A DNA stretch of 64,000 nt from Pandoraea anhela (GTDB lineage Bacteria > Pseudomonadota > Gammaproteobacteria > Burkholderiales > Burkholderiaceae). Within the stretch, counting starts at the first letter, position 1; each line of letters begins with the position of its first letter. The stretch is from NCBI RefSeq assembly GCF_902459655.1, contig NZ_CABPSB010000002.1, forward strand, positions 1 through 64,000. The letters run 5' to 3'. The notes under the pieces were generated by a model. The model did not search any database and had not been told where the DNA came from. It saw only the letters and a list, made by a program, of their open reading frames with translations. Shown piece after piece: positions 1-7,659 of the stretch. The position numbers and the translations under genes are program-made.

Positions 1-148
1 AAAGGCCGCACAGCGCACTGAACTACCTTGCGCCGTCAGAGTTTGCGGCGAAACATCGAGCAACCGCGGACGCTCCTGCCGCTTTCCAGGAGTTGGTTTA
101 AAGGGACTTTGCTAGAAGCCCATTGGCCCGATTGAAGGGGGCATGTCA
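1..148 (+). mobile_element. 3' end of an IS3-family insertion sequence
   Basis: An open frame running in from the window edge ends at the stop codon at 99-101 and reads RPHSALNYLAPSEFAAKH. That is the typical C-terminal signature of the IS3-family OrfB DDE transposase, the enzyme that cuts and joins the element ends. Only about 33 residues are inside the window. After the stop, the sequence up to GGGGGCATGTCA (ending near 148) could be the right terminal inverted repeat. That boundary is an inference because the left end is outside the window. The copy marks the left part of an island full of broken genes. Confidence 0.7.
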
Positions 149-286
149 GGGCTTGCGCGGCCGAGAGCCACGTTCCGGCGGCGAAACGTCTACTGCCAGT
201 TCGAGTTGCACCGACAGCCCCAGGCGAGCTAGAACAGCTCGATGCAAAAGCAAAGCTGGTGACTAGCAGCCTGCCGAATGCCTAAC

Positions 287-619
287 TCAAGGCCTGGACC
301 GCTTGGCGCCGTCCAGCTTCCGGTGAACCAACGATGCAAGCGTCAATATATCAAGCGCATCCTGTTCTGACATCGGCCATTCCACTTTCGGGTTATGCGC
401 CAGCGGATTCCGAACAGTACCGAACAACCCCACAACGAGGTTCACAAATCCACGCTGCTCTCCCCGTTCAGTCTCTGTCTGAAGGTTGTTGATGGCTAAT
501 ATTGGAGGACCCTCTTTGCTCAAGGCAAAGGCACGTTGGACCAGGTCTGCACCATCGCCGTCCAAACCAGAAAGAGTTCGAACTTTCGCGGCAATGCTCT
601 TGGTCGCTTCACGCAACAA
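287..619 (-). pseudogene. Ymh-like (TIGR02391 type) protein, C-terminal fragment
   Basis: The 110-residue frame matches the C-terminal half of the Ymh-like family as I know it. It contains LQTETERGEQRGF, then GLFGTVRNPLAHNP, then SEQDALDILTLASLVHRKLDGA. Whole members are roughly 250 residues, so the N-terminal half is missing. The first codon is TTG at 617-619 and lies directly on a junction with HNH-nuclease sequence in another frame. I therefore think the apparent start is an accident of recombination and the gene is dead. Members occur in phage and defence contexts; the biochemical role is not established. Confidence 0.65.
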
Positions 620-1023
620 CGGCCCTGCCAGTAATCCATCAGCGCATTTCGAAACAGGTCTTGCCCCACACGCTGTACCACCAGGCGCTCGGCCTCTGTG
701 GATTGCGGGAGGCGCATCTTCTCGCGCCGGAACTGGTCGGCCACACGGTTTGGCATGGTTCTGGCAATGGCCGAGGCGCGTTGGAGCACGGCGTAGAGCT
801 GGTCCAGGTCGGACACGGAAGCGGCACCGCCATCGGCGCCATCCAGCAGTAACGCAGCCGAAGCTGAGACGCGGAAACTGCCTCCCACGACATGCACAAG
901 AATCGCTTCGGGAAACTGCGCGGACCGCAGCTCCATCCCGCCATCGTTCAGCAACACGGGCGTGCGCTCAAAGCCGCAGTCTGCAGCGGCCTTCTCCAGG
1001 CGAAGGCGCTCCAGCGGTGTCAT
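610..1023 (-). pseudogene. HNH restriction-type endonuclease, N-terminal fragment
   Basis: The frame reads LEKAAADCGFE near the start and TEAERLVVQRVGQDLF followed by FRNALMDYWQGRCCV near the end. This is the conserved lead-in of a family of HNH restriction-like nucleases, which normally continue with TG...LLRASHIKPW and the catalytic HNH residues. Here the family match stops exactly at GRCCV (about 610) and the frame runs on into unrelated residues. The catalytic domain is gone. Just upstream, another frame reads KSYVVARYDTAG, which looks like the displaced N terminus, so a frameshift near 1030-1045 is also likely. Start ATG 1023 is only the first plausible codon. Confidence 0.6.
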
Positions 1024-1060
1024 ACCGCGCCACCACATAGCTTTTCGTACCCAGCGCGAA

Positions 1061-3166
1061 TCACTTGCCTTTGACCTCTGGTTGCTGCATGTACTCGGCG
1101 CGTACGCCGGGGTCATCACGGTGGAAGCCCAAGGCTTCGAAAACAGCGTTGGCGACCTCTTTCTCGCTCAAGACCTTCAAAGGCGACTTCTGGACCGCAG
1201 AGAGCAACGCGGAACGCGTCAGGAGCACTTGCAGGAAGTCATTAAAGTGCCCCGCCTGCAGTGCGGCATCTTGTCGGTTGTCGGAAAAACCTAGGACCTT
1301 CTTCGCCTCCGAGTCCAACTGCTGGTCTTGCTCATAGAGGTAGCGAAGCGCTGACAAAGTCAGCATCGTCGTGGCTGAACTACGACCCTCGCCGGACAGA
1401 GACGTCAGCCGCAGAACATCCTTGCCGGACGTAGTGTGGGTGGTGCCACAGACCGGACAGAAGCGGAAAGCGCCAGGGATGAACCAGGCACCCAGGCCCA
1501 GACCATCAGTAACAACGCCATCAGGGCGTACGGTGATTGCCTGAGGGATGAACTTGCGCTTGTCGGGTTTAACGCGCCACTCGCCATCCGCACGCTCCTC
1601 TACCCAACCCTCTGGGTATCGCTCTGGGTCTGATGGGTCCCAGCTCTCCAAACCAGGAAGCAGGTAGCCAAATTTAACCTCTTCATCGTCATGCTGCCGC
1701 TCCTCAATACCGCGCACGTTGAAGGTACGCCCCTCCGGACTCTCGGTGTCCCATACGGGCATGTACTCCTGGCCGCAGTCACGGCAAAAGTGGACGTGGT
1801 AGTAGCGACGGATGCGATTGGTGTCCCCCGAGACAAACTGCTGACCTTCGAGGGTGATGGCGCGGTGGCGGGGCGCTTCCAATGTCGCATAGACCTTGCC
1901 GCCGCCAGCAATGAACTGGTGAAGCTTGAACGCGAAGAGCGACTTGTCTGCGTCGTCCTTGACGGCGTAAGCAAGCAACATGAACTTCTGCAGATAGTCC
2001 AGGCAGATTCCGACCGGTTCACTTGATGCCTCATGCAGCAGTTGGGCCGCCTCCGCCAATGTTCGTGGACGTGCGCGCCGTGGCTTGTCATCCTCATAGG
2101 TCAGGCCGAGGGTCAGCTCTACCCAGACCGACACCGGATGCGATGCCAGTGAAGCAAAGTCAGTCTGTTCTGGAATACCTGCGCGAATGGCGTTACCCAA
2201 GCGAGTCGAGACCGTCGCAATGGTCTCTTCTTCCGGCGTGGTGCGACGAAGCGTCTCCGTGATGATGTTGCGGTCGGGGATTCTCGTACCGAATAGCCGC
2301 GAAGCAACGTCTGCCACGATGGCGTTTCTTGCCATTTGGGTGCCTTCGGTAGCCATCGTAGCGGACGTACCGATGCAGATAAGGTTCTCCGCCAAGGCCT
2401 CACGAACACGGCGCACCAGCAACGCCACGTCCGCACCCTGTCGTCCCCGGTAGGTGTGGAGCTCATCCAACACCAGAAAGCGCAAGCCCTTGGCATTGCG
2501 CATCACTGCCTTGTCGATGTCGTTCTGCCTGGTCATCAGCAGTTCGAGCATCATGAAGTTCGTTAGTAGGATGTCTGGCGGATTCGCGGCCATGGCCTGC
2601 CGCTCTTCGTCGGACTCCTGGCCGGTGTAGCGCCCGAACGTCACCGCCCGTTCCGCCGCATTCGACCCAAGGAACTTTTTCAACTCCTCCAGCTGGGAGT
2701 TGGCCAGAGCGTTCATCGGATAAATGACGATAGCCCTGGTCTTGGGGGCCGGGTCGACGGCCTTGGCCTTAAGGCACGCGTCGACGATGGGAATAAAGTA
2801 GCTGAGAGACTTGCCGGAACCTGTACCGGTGGTCAGCACATAGCTTTCGCCGGCAGCAGCCAGGCTAATGGCTTCCGCTTGATGCTTGTGCAGCGGCAAG
2901 GAGACCCCAGCCGATGAAGGCGATTTGCCAAGGCGGAAGATGTCGGCGCACTGGGCGCTCAGTTGAGCGGCGGCGACGAACTCCTCGACCGTTCCACCAG
3001 ACCTGAAGTTCGGGTTGATTTGAATGAGCGGTTCTGGCCAGTATTTCTGGCTGGCGTATTGCTCATCGACGTAGTCCCGAATGTCGTCGGCTCGGATGCG
3101 AGTGAAGCTGCGAGTGAACTGCTCGTATTCGGCAACAATGTGCTCGCGAAACTGAAAGACGTCCAT
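1061..3166 (-). pseudogene. Large DEAD/DEAH-box helicase, truncated after the first half
   Basis: The 701-residue product has a Walker A motif TTGTGSGKS near residues 112-120, YPMNALANSQ (motif Ia), a DELH box near 235 and TSAT near 268. Two CxxC pairs (CRDCG, CPVCG) suggest a zinc-binding insert, followed by VLGFSDNRQDAALQAGHFND. This is the front of the very large helicases, often well over 1500 residues, found in phage-defence loci. The second helicase domain and the C-terminal half are absent: the frame stops shortly after the FSDNRQDAA block and runs straight into HNH-nuclease sequence. ATG 3164-3166 is preceded by GGGGGAATTG. An RHH gene lies 17 bp upstream. Activity is unlikely. Confidence 0.7.
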
Positions 3167-3183
3167 CAATTCCCCCGGTCGAT

Positions 3184-3360
3184 TTAGCGGCTCTGTGGCC
3201 GTTTTGTCGGAATAGCGATACCGTGTTCGCCGCAGTGTTGCCGGACGAGCACTTCTATGAAATTGGCAATCGTTCTGTGCTCTCTCTCTGCGGCTAATCG
3301 AATCAACTCCTTCAGCTCGGGCGTAACCCTGAGATTCAGGGTGTCGGACTTACGTTCCAT
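3184..3360 (-). CDS. Small ribbon-helix-helix type DNA-binding protein
   Basis: The 58-residue product reads SDTLNLRVTPELKELIRLAAE followed by a helix ending in FIEVLVRQHC. A short beta strand (TLNLRV) followed by two helices is the Arc/MetJ/CopG fold. Members bind DNA as dimers and often act as antitoxins or autoregulators. ATG 3358-3360 is preferred over an upstream in-frame start because the fold begins right after it. It lies just upstream of the truncated helicase on the same strand and is probably co-transcribed, so it may have regulated the old defence locus. No toxin gene is adjacent. Confidence 0.65.
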   Translation of the reverse strand: MERKSDTLNLRVTPELKELIRLAAEREHRTIANFIEVLVRQHCGEHGIAIPTKRPQSR

Positions 3361-3482
3361 GGGTTGACTCGCCAGAGAAAAATGTACCGCGATTGTAACG
3401 CTGATGAGCGCCGAATCGGTGGTCCGGTGGCGCAAAGGAAGGGCGTTGCCGGAGGAAAGCCTTGAATCCGCGAGCCTGCATG

Positions 3483-3502
3483 AAAAGCCCGCTCACGGCG
3501 GG
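3483..3502 (-). terminator. Possible Rho-independent terminator
   Basis: On the minus strand a CCCGC/GCGGG stem with a five-base loop is followed by CTTTT. It sits about 110 bp downstream of the HipB-like gene at 3612-3968. The stem is short, so the call is tentative. Confidence 0.4.
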
Positions 3503-3611
3503 TGAACGGGTTTCGACATCCCGGCAAGACACAGCTGCCCGTTCCTAAGCAAGTACATCGTGAACCTGGCGGCGGACGCTCGGGTGCGGAAATCGAAACG
3601 ACGGCGACGTC

Positions 3612-3968
3612 TTAGTCCTTTCCCGCTTTTGGTATTGCAGACAACGCTTCGTTGAGCGACTGCTTCTTTTGTCGAGGCTTGCTTGCGCGCTGGCGCGGTT
3701 TGGCCTGCCTTGTGAGCATCAGCGGGTTGATAGAAGGAACCGGCGCAATTGTGTCCAGCCACGCTTCGCGGCCCAAAGACTTAAGCACAGAACATAGGGT
3801 GCGCAACGACGACCCGTTGCCAGCCTCGAGATTCCGTAGCGCCCGAACGCTAATGCCAGCGCGCTCCGAGAGGGTGGCCTGGTCGATGTTGCGATGGATG
3901 CGGTAAGTTTTCAGATAGCCACCTATCTCGGCTTCCATTTCCCCTGGTGTAAGGTGTCTTCGCGTCAC
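3612..3968 (-). CDS. HipB-like XRE-family DNA-binding protein, no HipA partner
   Basis: The 118-residue protein carries one Cro/C1-type helix-turn-helix. Its pattern IDQATLSERAGISVRALRNLEAGNGSSLRTL and the following LKSLGREAWLDTIAPVPSINPL are typical of HipB-like antitoxins, which usually precede a hipA kinase toxin. No hipA follows; a possible terminator lies downstream instead. The tail is Lys/Arg-rich. I start it at GTG 3966-3968, which overlaps the preceding stop as GTGA and has GGGG six bases upstream. ATG 3936-3938 is an alternative. Translation is probably coupled to the HTH-HAD gene, so the two products likely act together. Confidence 0.7.
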   Translation of the reverse strand: MTRRHLTPGEMEAEIGGYLKTYRIHRNIDQATLSERAGISVRALRNLEAGNGSSLRTLCSVLKSLGREAWLDTIAPVPSINPLMLTRQAKPRQRASKPRQKKQSLNEALSAIPKAGKD

Positions 3969-4816
3969 GACTTGCCCCAATCTCCAGCGAGCCATGAACG
4001 AATCCGCTGTCGGGCCGGTTCGTCGCTGATGCCACGCGCGGCGTCGAGAAGAACGAAGTGGTGTTGCAGTTCTCCAGGCTCCCGACCGAACTTATAGGCT
4101 CCGTGGACGGAATCGTCGATGGCCAACCAGTTCTTTAAGCCTTTCCCGTACGCATAGCTCGCGATGGCAGCAGTCCGGTCTGTCCCGCTTCTCAAGTCAC
4201 CCAGGCGCGGCTTGATGTCTTTGGTTGTTCCGACTACTCGGCGTGCGAGCTCGGGTGGTAGAAACGCGACCACGTCATCGAGCGGCAGTGTTCGCAGCCA
4301 GGACGTAGTGAGCACAATCTCCACCGACGGATATGGCGCAAGCATTGTGACAAGCAGTGAGGCAAATTCGAACAATGGTCGGCCGGAATCGAGAGATATT
4401 TGATTCTGAGAGTCAATCAACGCGTGGCCGACATGCAATGTGCCGTCGAAGTCGAGGAAGAGCGTGGGGGTATGATTCTCCGGCGGGAGCTCCGCTGTAC
4501 GCGCGCGCTTCTTCGCCGGCAGAGTGTCTGGTGACTCCGCGAGCCAGTTTGCCTTGTGACCCAAGGCCGCGAGAGCGATGCCGGCGCGAGCCTTGGGCAT
4601 GACCATCATGGCCAGGCCGAATTCTCTCAACACCCTAAACATGATGTCAGTGTTCACCGGCTCTCCGTCCTCCAACCGGTTGAGTGAACGAGGGGAGAGG
4701 CGCAGGTAGGAAGCGGCGTCGGCTGTGCTGAGTCCGCATGCAATGCGCTGCTGGCGCACAAGTTGACCCAGTGCGACGCCATTCAGTGCCAGAGGGTTCA
4801 GAGAGCTTGAGCTCAT
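3965..4816 (-). CDS. HTH (XRE)-HAD phosphatase-like fusion protein
   Basis: The 283-residue protein has two parts. Residues about 15-75 form a helix-turn-helix (LVRQQRIACGLSTADAASYL, then FRVLREFGLAMMVM) of HipB-like style. Residues about 117-250 form a HAD-type domain with motif I FLDFDGTL (Asp122 and Asp124), motif II LTTSW (171-173) and AIDDS near 234-235. The acidic residues for magnesium and phosphoryl transfer are therefore present. This HAD subtype resembles those in Swiss-army-knife nucleic-acid repair proteins, which is a family inference. Its stop overlaps the HipB-like gene. Substrate is unknown; a regulated nucleotide or RNA-end phosphatase is possible. Confidence 0.7.
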   Translation of the reverse strand: MSSSSLNPLALNGVALGQLVRQQRIACGLSTADAASYLRLSPRSLNRLEDGEPVNTDIMFRVLREFGLAMMVMPKARAGIALAALGHKANWLAESPDTLPAKKRARTAELPPENHTPTLFLDFDGTLHVGHALIDSQNQISLDSGRPLFEFASLLVTMLAPYPSVEIVLTTSWLRTLPLDDVVAFLPPELARRVVGTTKDIKPRLGDLRSGTDRTAAIASYAYGKGLKNWLAIDDSVHGAYKFGREPGELQHHFVLLDAARGISDEPARQRIRSWLAGDWGKS

Positions 4817-4880
4817 AGTCGGCTTTCCGCTTCCGCTCGTGACAACACGAAGACCTGGCGGATGCCATCCTTCGGCTGCC

Positions 4881-4908
4881 GATATAGTCTCCGGATAACA
4901 CCGGTCAG
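4881..4908 (-). promoter_or_regulatory. Candidate sigma-70 promoter for the HTH-HAD gene
   Basis: On the minus strand CTGACC and TATATC are separated by 16 bp, about 65-90 bp upstream of the HTH-HAD start. Each hexamer matches four of six consensus bases. This would let the HTH-HAD/HipB-like pair be transcribed separately from the two genes upstream. Confidence 0.35.
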
Positions 4909-4959
4909 TCGCGAAGTCATCGCTGTGGCGTATGCAAGAACGCCTGCACTTGATTCGGT

Positions 4960-5526
4960 CTACGGCTGCAGGTCACTTTCCCAATCCTCAAGGTACGCTG
5001 TTACTGAAGCTGGATGTGTGAAGTCGAGTAAGGTGAATTGCGTCCGCCATCGGGCTACGAACTTGAAGAACTCCATACGTAAGCGAGTCATGATTTCCGG
5101 CGTGGCAGCCTCATTCAAGTCCGCGCCCGCAGCTTGCCAAAGACGATGGCTATACAAAAGGTATTCGATGTCGCAGTCCGCCTCGACGCCACACACAGCA
5201 TAGGAATAGACGACCTCGCCATGCTGGTCTTCTGGAATTTGCTCCAGGGCGCAACCTCTTTCGACCCACTTCAACCCGAGCGCAACCGCCTCCTGCAAGT
5301 CGTTCGAGAAGTACCAGGTAACACCGTCGTCAGAGTCTTCGACGGCGTACGTGGGATTGCCAAAGCGCGCCCGGCTGGCCAGTAACTCGTCCGGCGTTTT
5401 GCACTTTGCCTTACCCAATGCCTGAACTATTGGCGGAATGTCTGCGACTATCTTCCCGAGCGATAGCGCAGGGACCGGCACGTGACGCTGGAGCGGAGCT
5501 CCACATTCATCGCCGCGAGATTGCAT
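4960..5526 (-). CDS. Hypothetical protein of the island operon
   Basis: The 188-residue protein has no motif I recognise. It is acidic and rich in aromatic residues (for example GVTWYFSNDLQEAVALGLKWVERGC and LLYSHRLWQAAGADLNEAA), has no signal peptide and no membrane span, and so is probably a soluble alpha/beta protein. I choose ATG 5524-5526 because GGGAG sits eight bases upstream; a GTG at 5577 overlapping the previous gene is possible but less well supported. It lies 44 bp downstream of another unknown gene and 143 bp upstream of the HTH-HAD gene, all on the minus strand, so it probably belongs to the same island operon. Confidence 0.6.
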   Translation of the reverse strand: MQSRGDECGAPLQRHVPVPALSLGKIVADIPPIVQALGKAKCKTPDELLASRARFGNPTYAVEDSDDGVTWYFSNDLQEAVALGLKWVERGCALEQIPEDQHGEVVYSYAVCGVEADCDIEYLLYSHRLWQAAGADLNEAATPEIMTRLRMEFFKFVARWRTQFTLLDFTHPASVTAYLEDWESDLQP

Positions 5527-5570
5527 GTTGTTCACTCCCGGTACTTGGTCCCAAGCCTGCATTTCCGCTG

Positions 5571-5900
5571 CTACCACTGGAGCAGTGTCTTCATGCGCTG
5601 CAGGAGCCAGTCCAACTCAGCTGGCGATACCCACCCCTTCGATGCGACCGACACGCGTACCCGTTCAAGCGTCTCATCGGGCGAATGATGGGGATACTTC
5701 GCTGCATCCTTCTGAGCGGTGAGAAGCAATTGCTTGGTTAGGTCCTCGCATATCACCCAGCGCTCGTATTTCTCCTCTGGCGTCAGGCCTGCAACGTAGA
5801 CGTTCCATGACAAGGCGACGCCAGCTTTGGGCTGCCCGCCGGGAACCACAGTTGGAAGCGTCGGCCGTGGGAAGTCGTCGGGTATGTCATTCAGGTTCAT
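5571..5900 (-). CDS. Hypothetical protein, first gene of the island operon
   Basis: The 109-residue protein begins MNLNDIPDDFPRPTLPTVVP and continues with GLTPEEKYERWVICEDLTKQLL and a C-terminal WVSPAELDWLLQRMKTLLQW. The pattern suggests a small soluble helical protein; I cannot name a family or function. ATG 5898-5900 is chosen over an upstream in-frame start because AGGAG stands eight bases before it. It is the first gene on the minus side of the divergent region that contains two operator-like palindromes, so the XRE protein made from the other strand probably controls it. Confidence 0.6.
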   Translation of the reverse strand: MNLNDIPDDFPRPTLPTVVPGGQPKAGVALSWNVYVAGLTPEEKYERWVICEDLTKQLLLTAQKDAAKYPHHSPDETLERVRVSVASKGWVSPAELDWLLQRMKTLLQW

Positions 5901-6060
5901 TTCTTGGGCTCCTGCAGCTGCTGGCGGGTATGTCGGGAGTGCCGTCTCACGCATGCGAGAGCGTCAACCCCTGAGATTGTTCATAGCGTTTTCGGCGACG
6001 AACGAACCATGAAATGGCGATTTGTCAAGCTGATTTGGTCGTTCGTGGCGCCTTCCAGAT

Positions 6061-6110
6061 TCTACGAATTTCGTAGAGAAGCGCAATGCAAAATCTACGA
6101 TATTCGCAGA
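6061..6110. promoter_or_regulatory. Paired operator palindromes before the XRE regulator
   Basis: TCTACGAATTTCGTAGA at 6061-6077 is a palindrome with 7-bp arms. TCTACGATATTCGCAGA at 6094-6110 is the same site with one arm mismatch. Their starts are 33 bp apart, close to three helical turns, and the second site ends on the base before the regulator's ATG. This arrangement fits cooperative binding and autorepression by the adjacent XRE protein, with probable control of the divergent genes. Confidence 0.65.
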
Positions 6111-6458
6111 ATGGGAAAGAAAGAGCCGGTTACTGTATTCGGACGTCGATTGCGACAGGCAAGACGGCGCGCCGGCATTCCCCAAGACAAGCTTGGCGTT
6201 GAAATTGGCCTGGACGAAACTTCTGCGAGCGCACGCATCAGCCGATACGAGAGCGGAGTTCACCAACCTCCGGTTGAAATCGCTCAGAAGTTGGCGAAGG
6301 TACTCAAGGTTCCGACGGCATACCTCTATTGCGACAACGACGAACTCGCGGAGCTTCTCCTCTCTTGGCCGTACCTGATTAAAGCTGACAAGAAGGAGAT
6401 TGGCTACATTATCGAGAACAGGCTGTTCTCGAAGGGGTTGCTCGAGAAGAAGTCATGA
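6111..6458 (+). CDS. XRE-family transcriptional regulator of the island
   Basis: The 115-residue protein has a Cro/C1-type helix-turn-helix over about residues 8-65, with GRRLRQARRRAGIPQDKLG then SARISRYESGVHQPP and AQKLAKVLKVPTAYLYC. The C-terminal part may dimerise. ATG 6111 is preferred over start codons further upstream because the domain starts directly after it and because two palindromes end right at it, which makes sense as autoregulatory operators. It is transcribed away from the minus-strand genes ending at 5900. No toxin or peptidase domain is present. Confidence 0.8.
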   Translation: MGKKEPVTVFGRRLRQARRRAGIPQDKLGVEIGLDETSASARISRYESGVHQPPVEIAQKLAKVLKVPTAYLYCDNDELAELLLSWPYLIKADKKEIGYIIENRLFSKGLLEKKS

Positions 6459-6956
6459 TGGCCTGCGACAGCTTAGTTTCCGGATTAGCCCACTAACGAA
6501 CTTGGCAGCTCTCTTACCGTCAAGCTTTATAGCGACGCAACGGTGGTCGGCGCTTACCAAGAATCAGTCTGTAACTGCAGGCCGAATTTTGCCGCCTCAA
6601 CGACTCCTGACCCGGTAGCCGGCAACTTGTTGCCTAGCATACCAAGGGGTATTTACGATGCCGGCGCCCACTCCGTATAGAGTCGCAGCACGCGAGTGGA
6701 GGTGCGATTCAGTGCAGCGCGTATAAAGCACGCGAAACAACTCAAATGAAAATCGTGCTTTACGGCGCACCCCGTGTGGACAAGTCCGCTGCCCACAGCA
6801 CAAGGCTGTGGACAGCCCCTTCGGGGTGCCGAACTTGCCCACACTCGAACACTGACGCGCCCCTTTCGGGGCTTGCCTCATATTTAGAAAGGGCCGAAAG
6901 ACCTGCTCGTCGACAGTTCTGAGCAACATTTCTCGAATTTTGTGCCTTAAAGCAAA
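6459..6956. other. Non-coding right end of the island with several hairpins
   Basis: I find no convincing gene here. The stretch 6770-6875 is dense in inverted repeats: CCACAGC/GCTGTGG around an ACAAG loop, CCCC/GGGG around TTC, GCCCC/GGGGC around TTT, and a longer GTGTGGACAAGT matched by ACTTGCCCACAC about 50 bp on. The comM reading frame is lost immediately left of 6957, so the island boundary lies at about 6950-6957. The hairpins could be transposon-end binding sites or terminators. Confidence 0.5.
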
Positions 6957-7544
6957 CTGCCCGAGTTTCAACGGCGTGTGCTTGAAGTGCTACGCGAACC
7001 GCTGGAACTGGGCCATGTGACGATTTCACGCGCAGGGGGACATGCAACATTTCCTGCGACGTTCCAACTGGTGGCCGCCATGAATCCGTGTCCATGCGGC
7101 GACCTCGGTCATCCGTCGCGAAACTGCCGTTGCACCAGCGAGGCGGTGGCGCGCTACCGCAATCGTCTTTCGGGGCCGTTGCTCGATCGCATTGATCTGC
7201 ATGTGGAAGTCCCCGCGCTGAGTGCCGACACGTTCGCCGCGCCGGCCACCGGCGAGCGCAGCGAAGCGGTGGCCGAGCGGGTACGGCGCGCGCAAGAACG
7301 TCAGGTGTCGCGTCAGGGTCAGTTGAATTGCGGCCTGTCCAATCGCGCGCTGGAGGCGCAATGCGCGTTGGCGCCTGCTGCGCAGGAAGTCCTGCACCAT
7401 GCGGTGACGCAACACCACTGGTCTGCGCGAACCTATCACCGCGTGTTGCGTGTCGCCCGCACCATTGCCGACCTTGCCGGTCACGATGCCATCGATGCGC
7501 ATCACGTCGCCGAAGCCGTGCAGTATCGCGAAGCGCCCGCATAA
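6957..7544 (+). pseudogene. comM (YifB/Mg-chelatase-like), 3' remnant interrupted by the island
   Basis: Starting at CTGCCCGAGTTT (LPEF) the frame gives 195 C-terminal residues of ComM, the AAA+ helicase that promotes branch migration during natural transformation. Recognisable parts are RRVLEVLREPLELG, the zinc-binding run MNPCPCG with CRC further on, RYRNRLSGPLLDRIDLHVEVP and a C-terminal RTYHRVLRVARTIADL. The Walker motifs and N-terminal half are absent, and a stop codon in the same frame lies at 6948-6950. A full gene is about 500 codons. The 5' part should be beyond the left side of the window. comM is a known target of island insertion, for example AbaR elements in Acinetobacter. Confidence 0.9.
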
Positions 7545-7625
7545 GCCCATAGGCACATAAGCCCGCTTAAGCGCACATGAGTCCACATAAGCCCACATAA
7601 GCCCGCTTAATGCCCCATAAGCACG
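7540..7625. repeat. Short imperfect tandem repeats after comM
   Basis: The spacer after the comM stop repeats CATAAGCCC or close variants about five times, mixed with GCTTAAGC-like units. Replication slippage is the simplest source. Confidence 0.5.
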
Positions 7626-7659
7626 CCCGGGTGTGCGCCGCCGCGCGCATGCGAGCGCC

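Noticed and set aside
4164-4403. A short plus-strand frame inside the HTH-HAD gene
   Set aside because: No ribosome-binding site or domain; the opposite strand has full HAD motifs.
6760-7542. A 260-codon frame across the comM junction on the minus strand
   Set aside because: It crosses the island edge and the reverse of comM and has the Arg-rich composition of a shadow frame.
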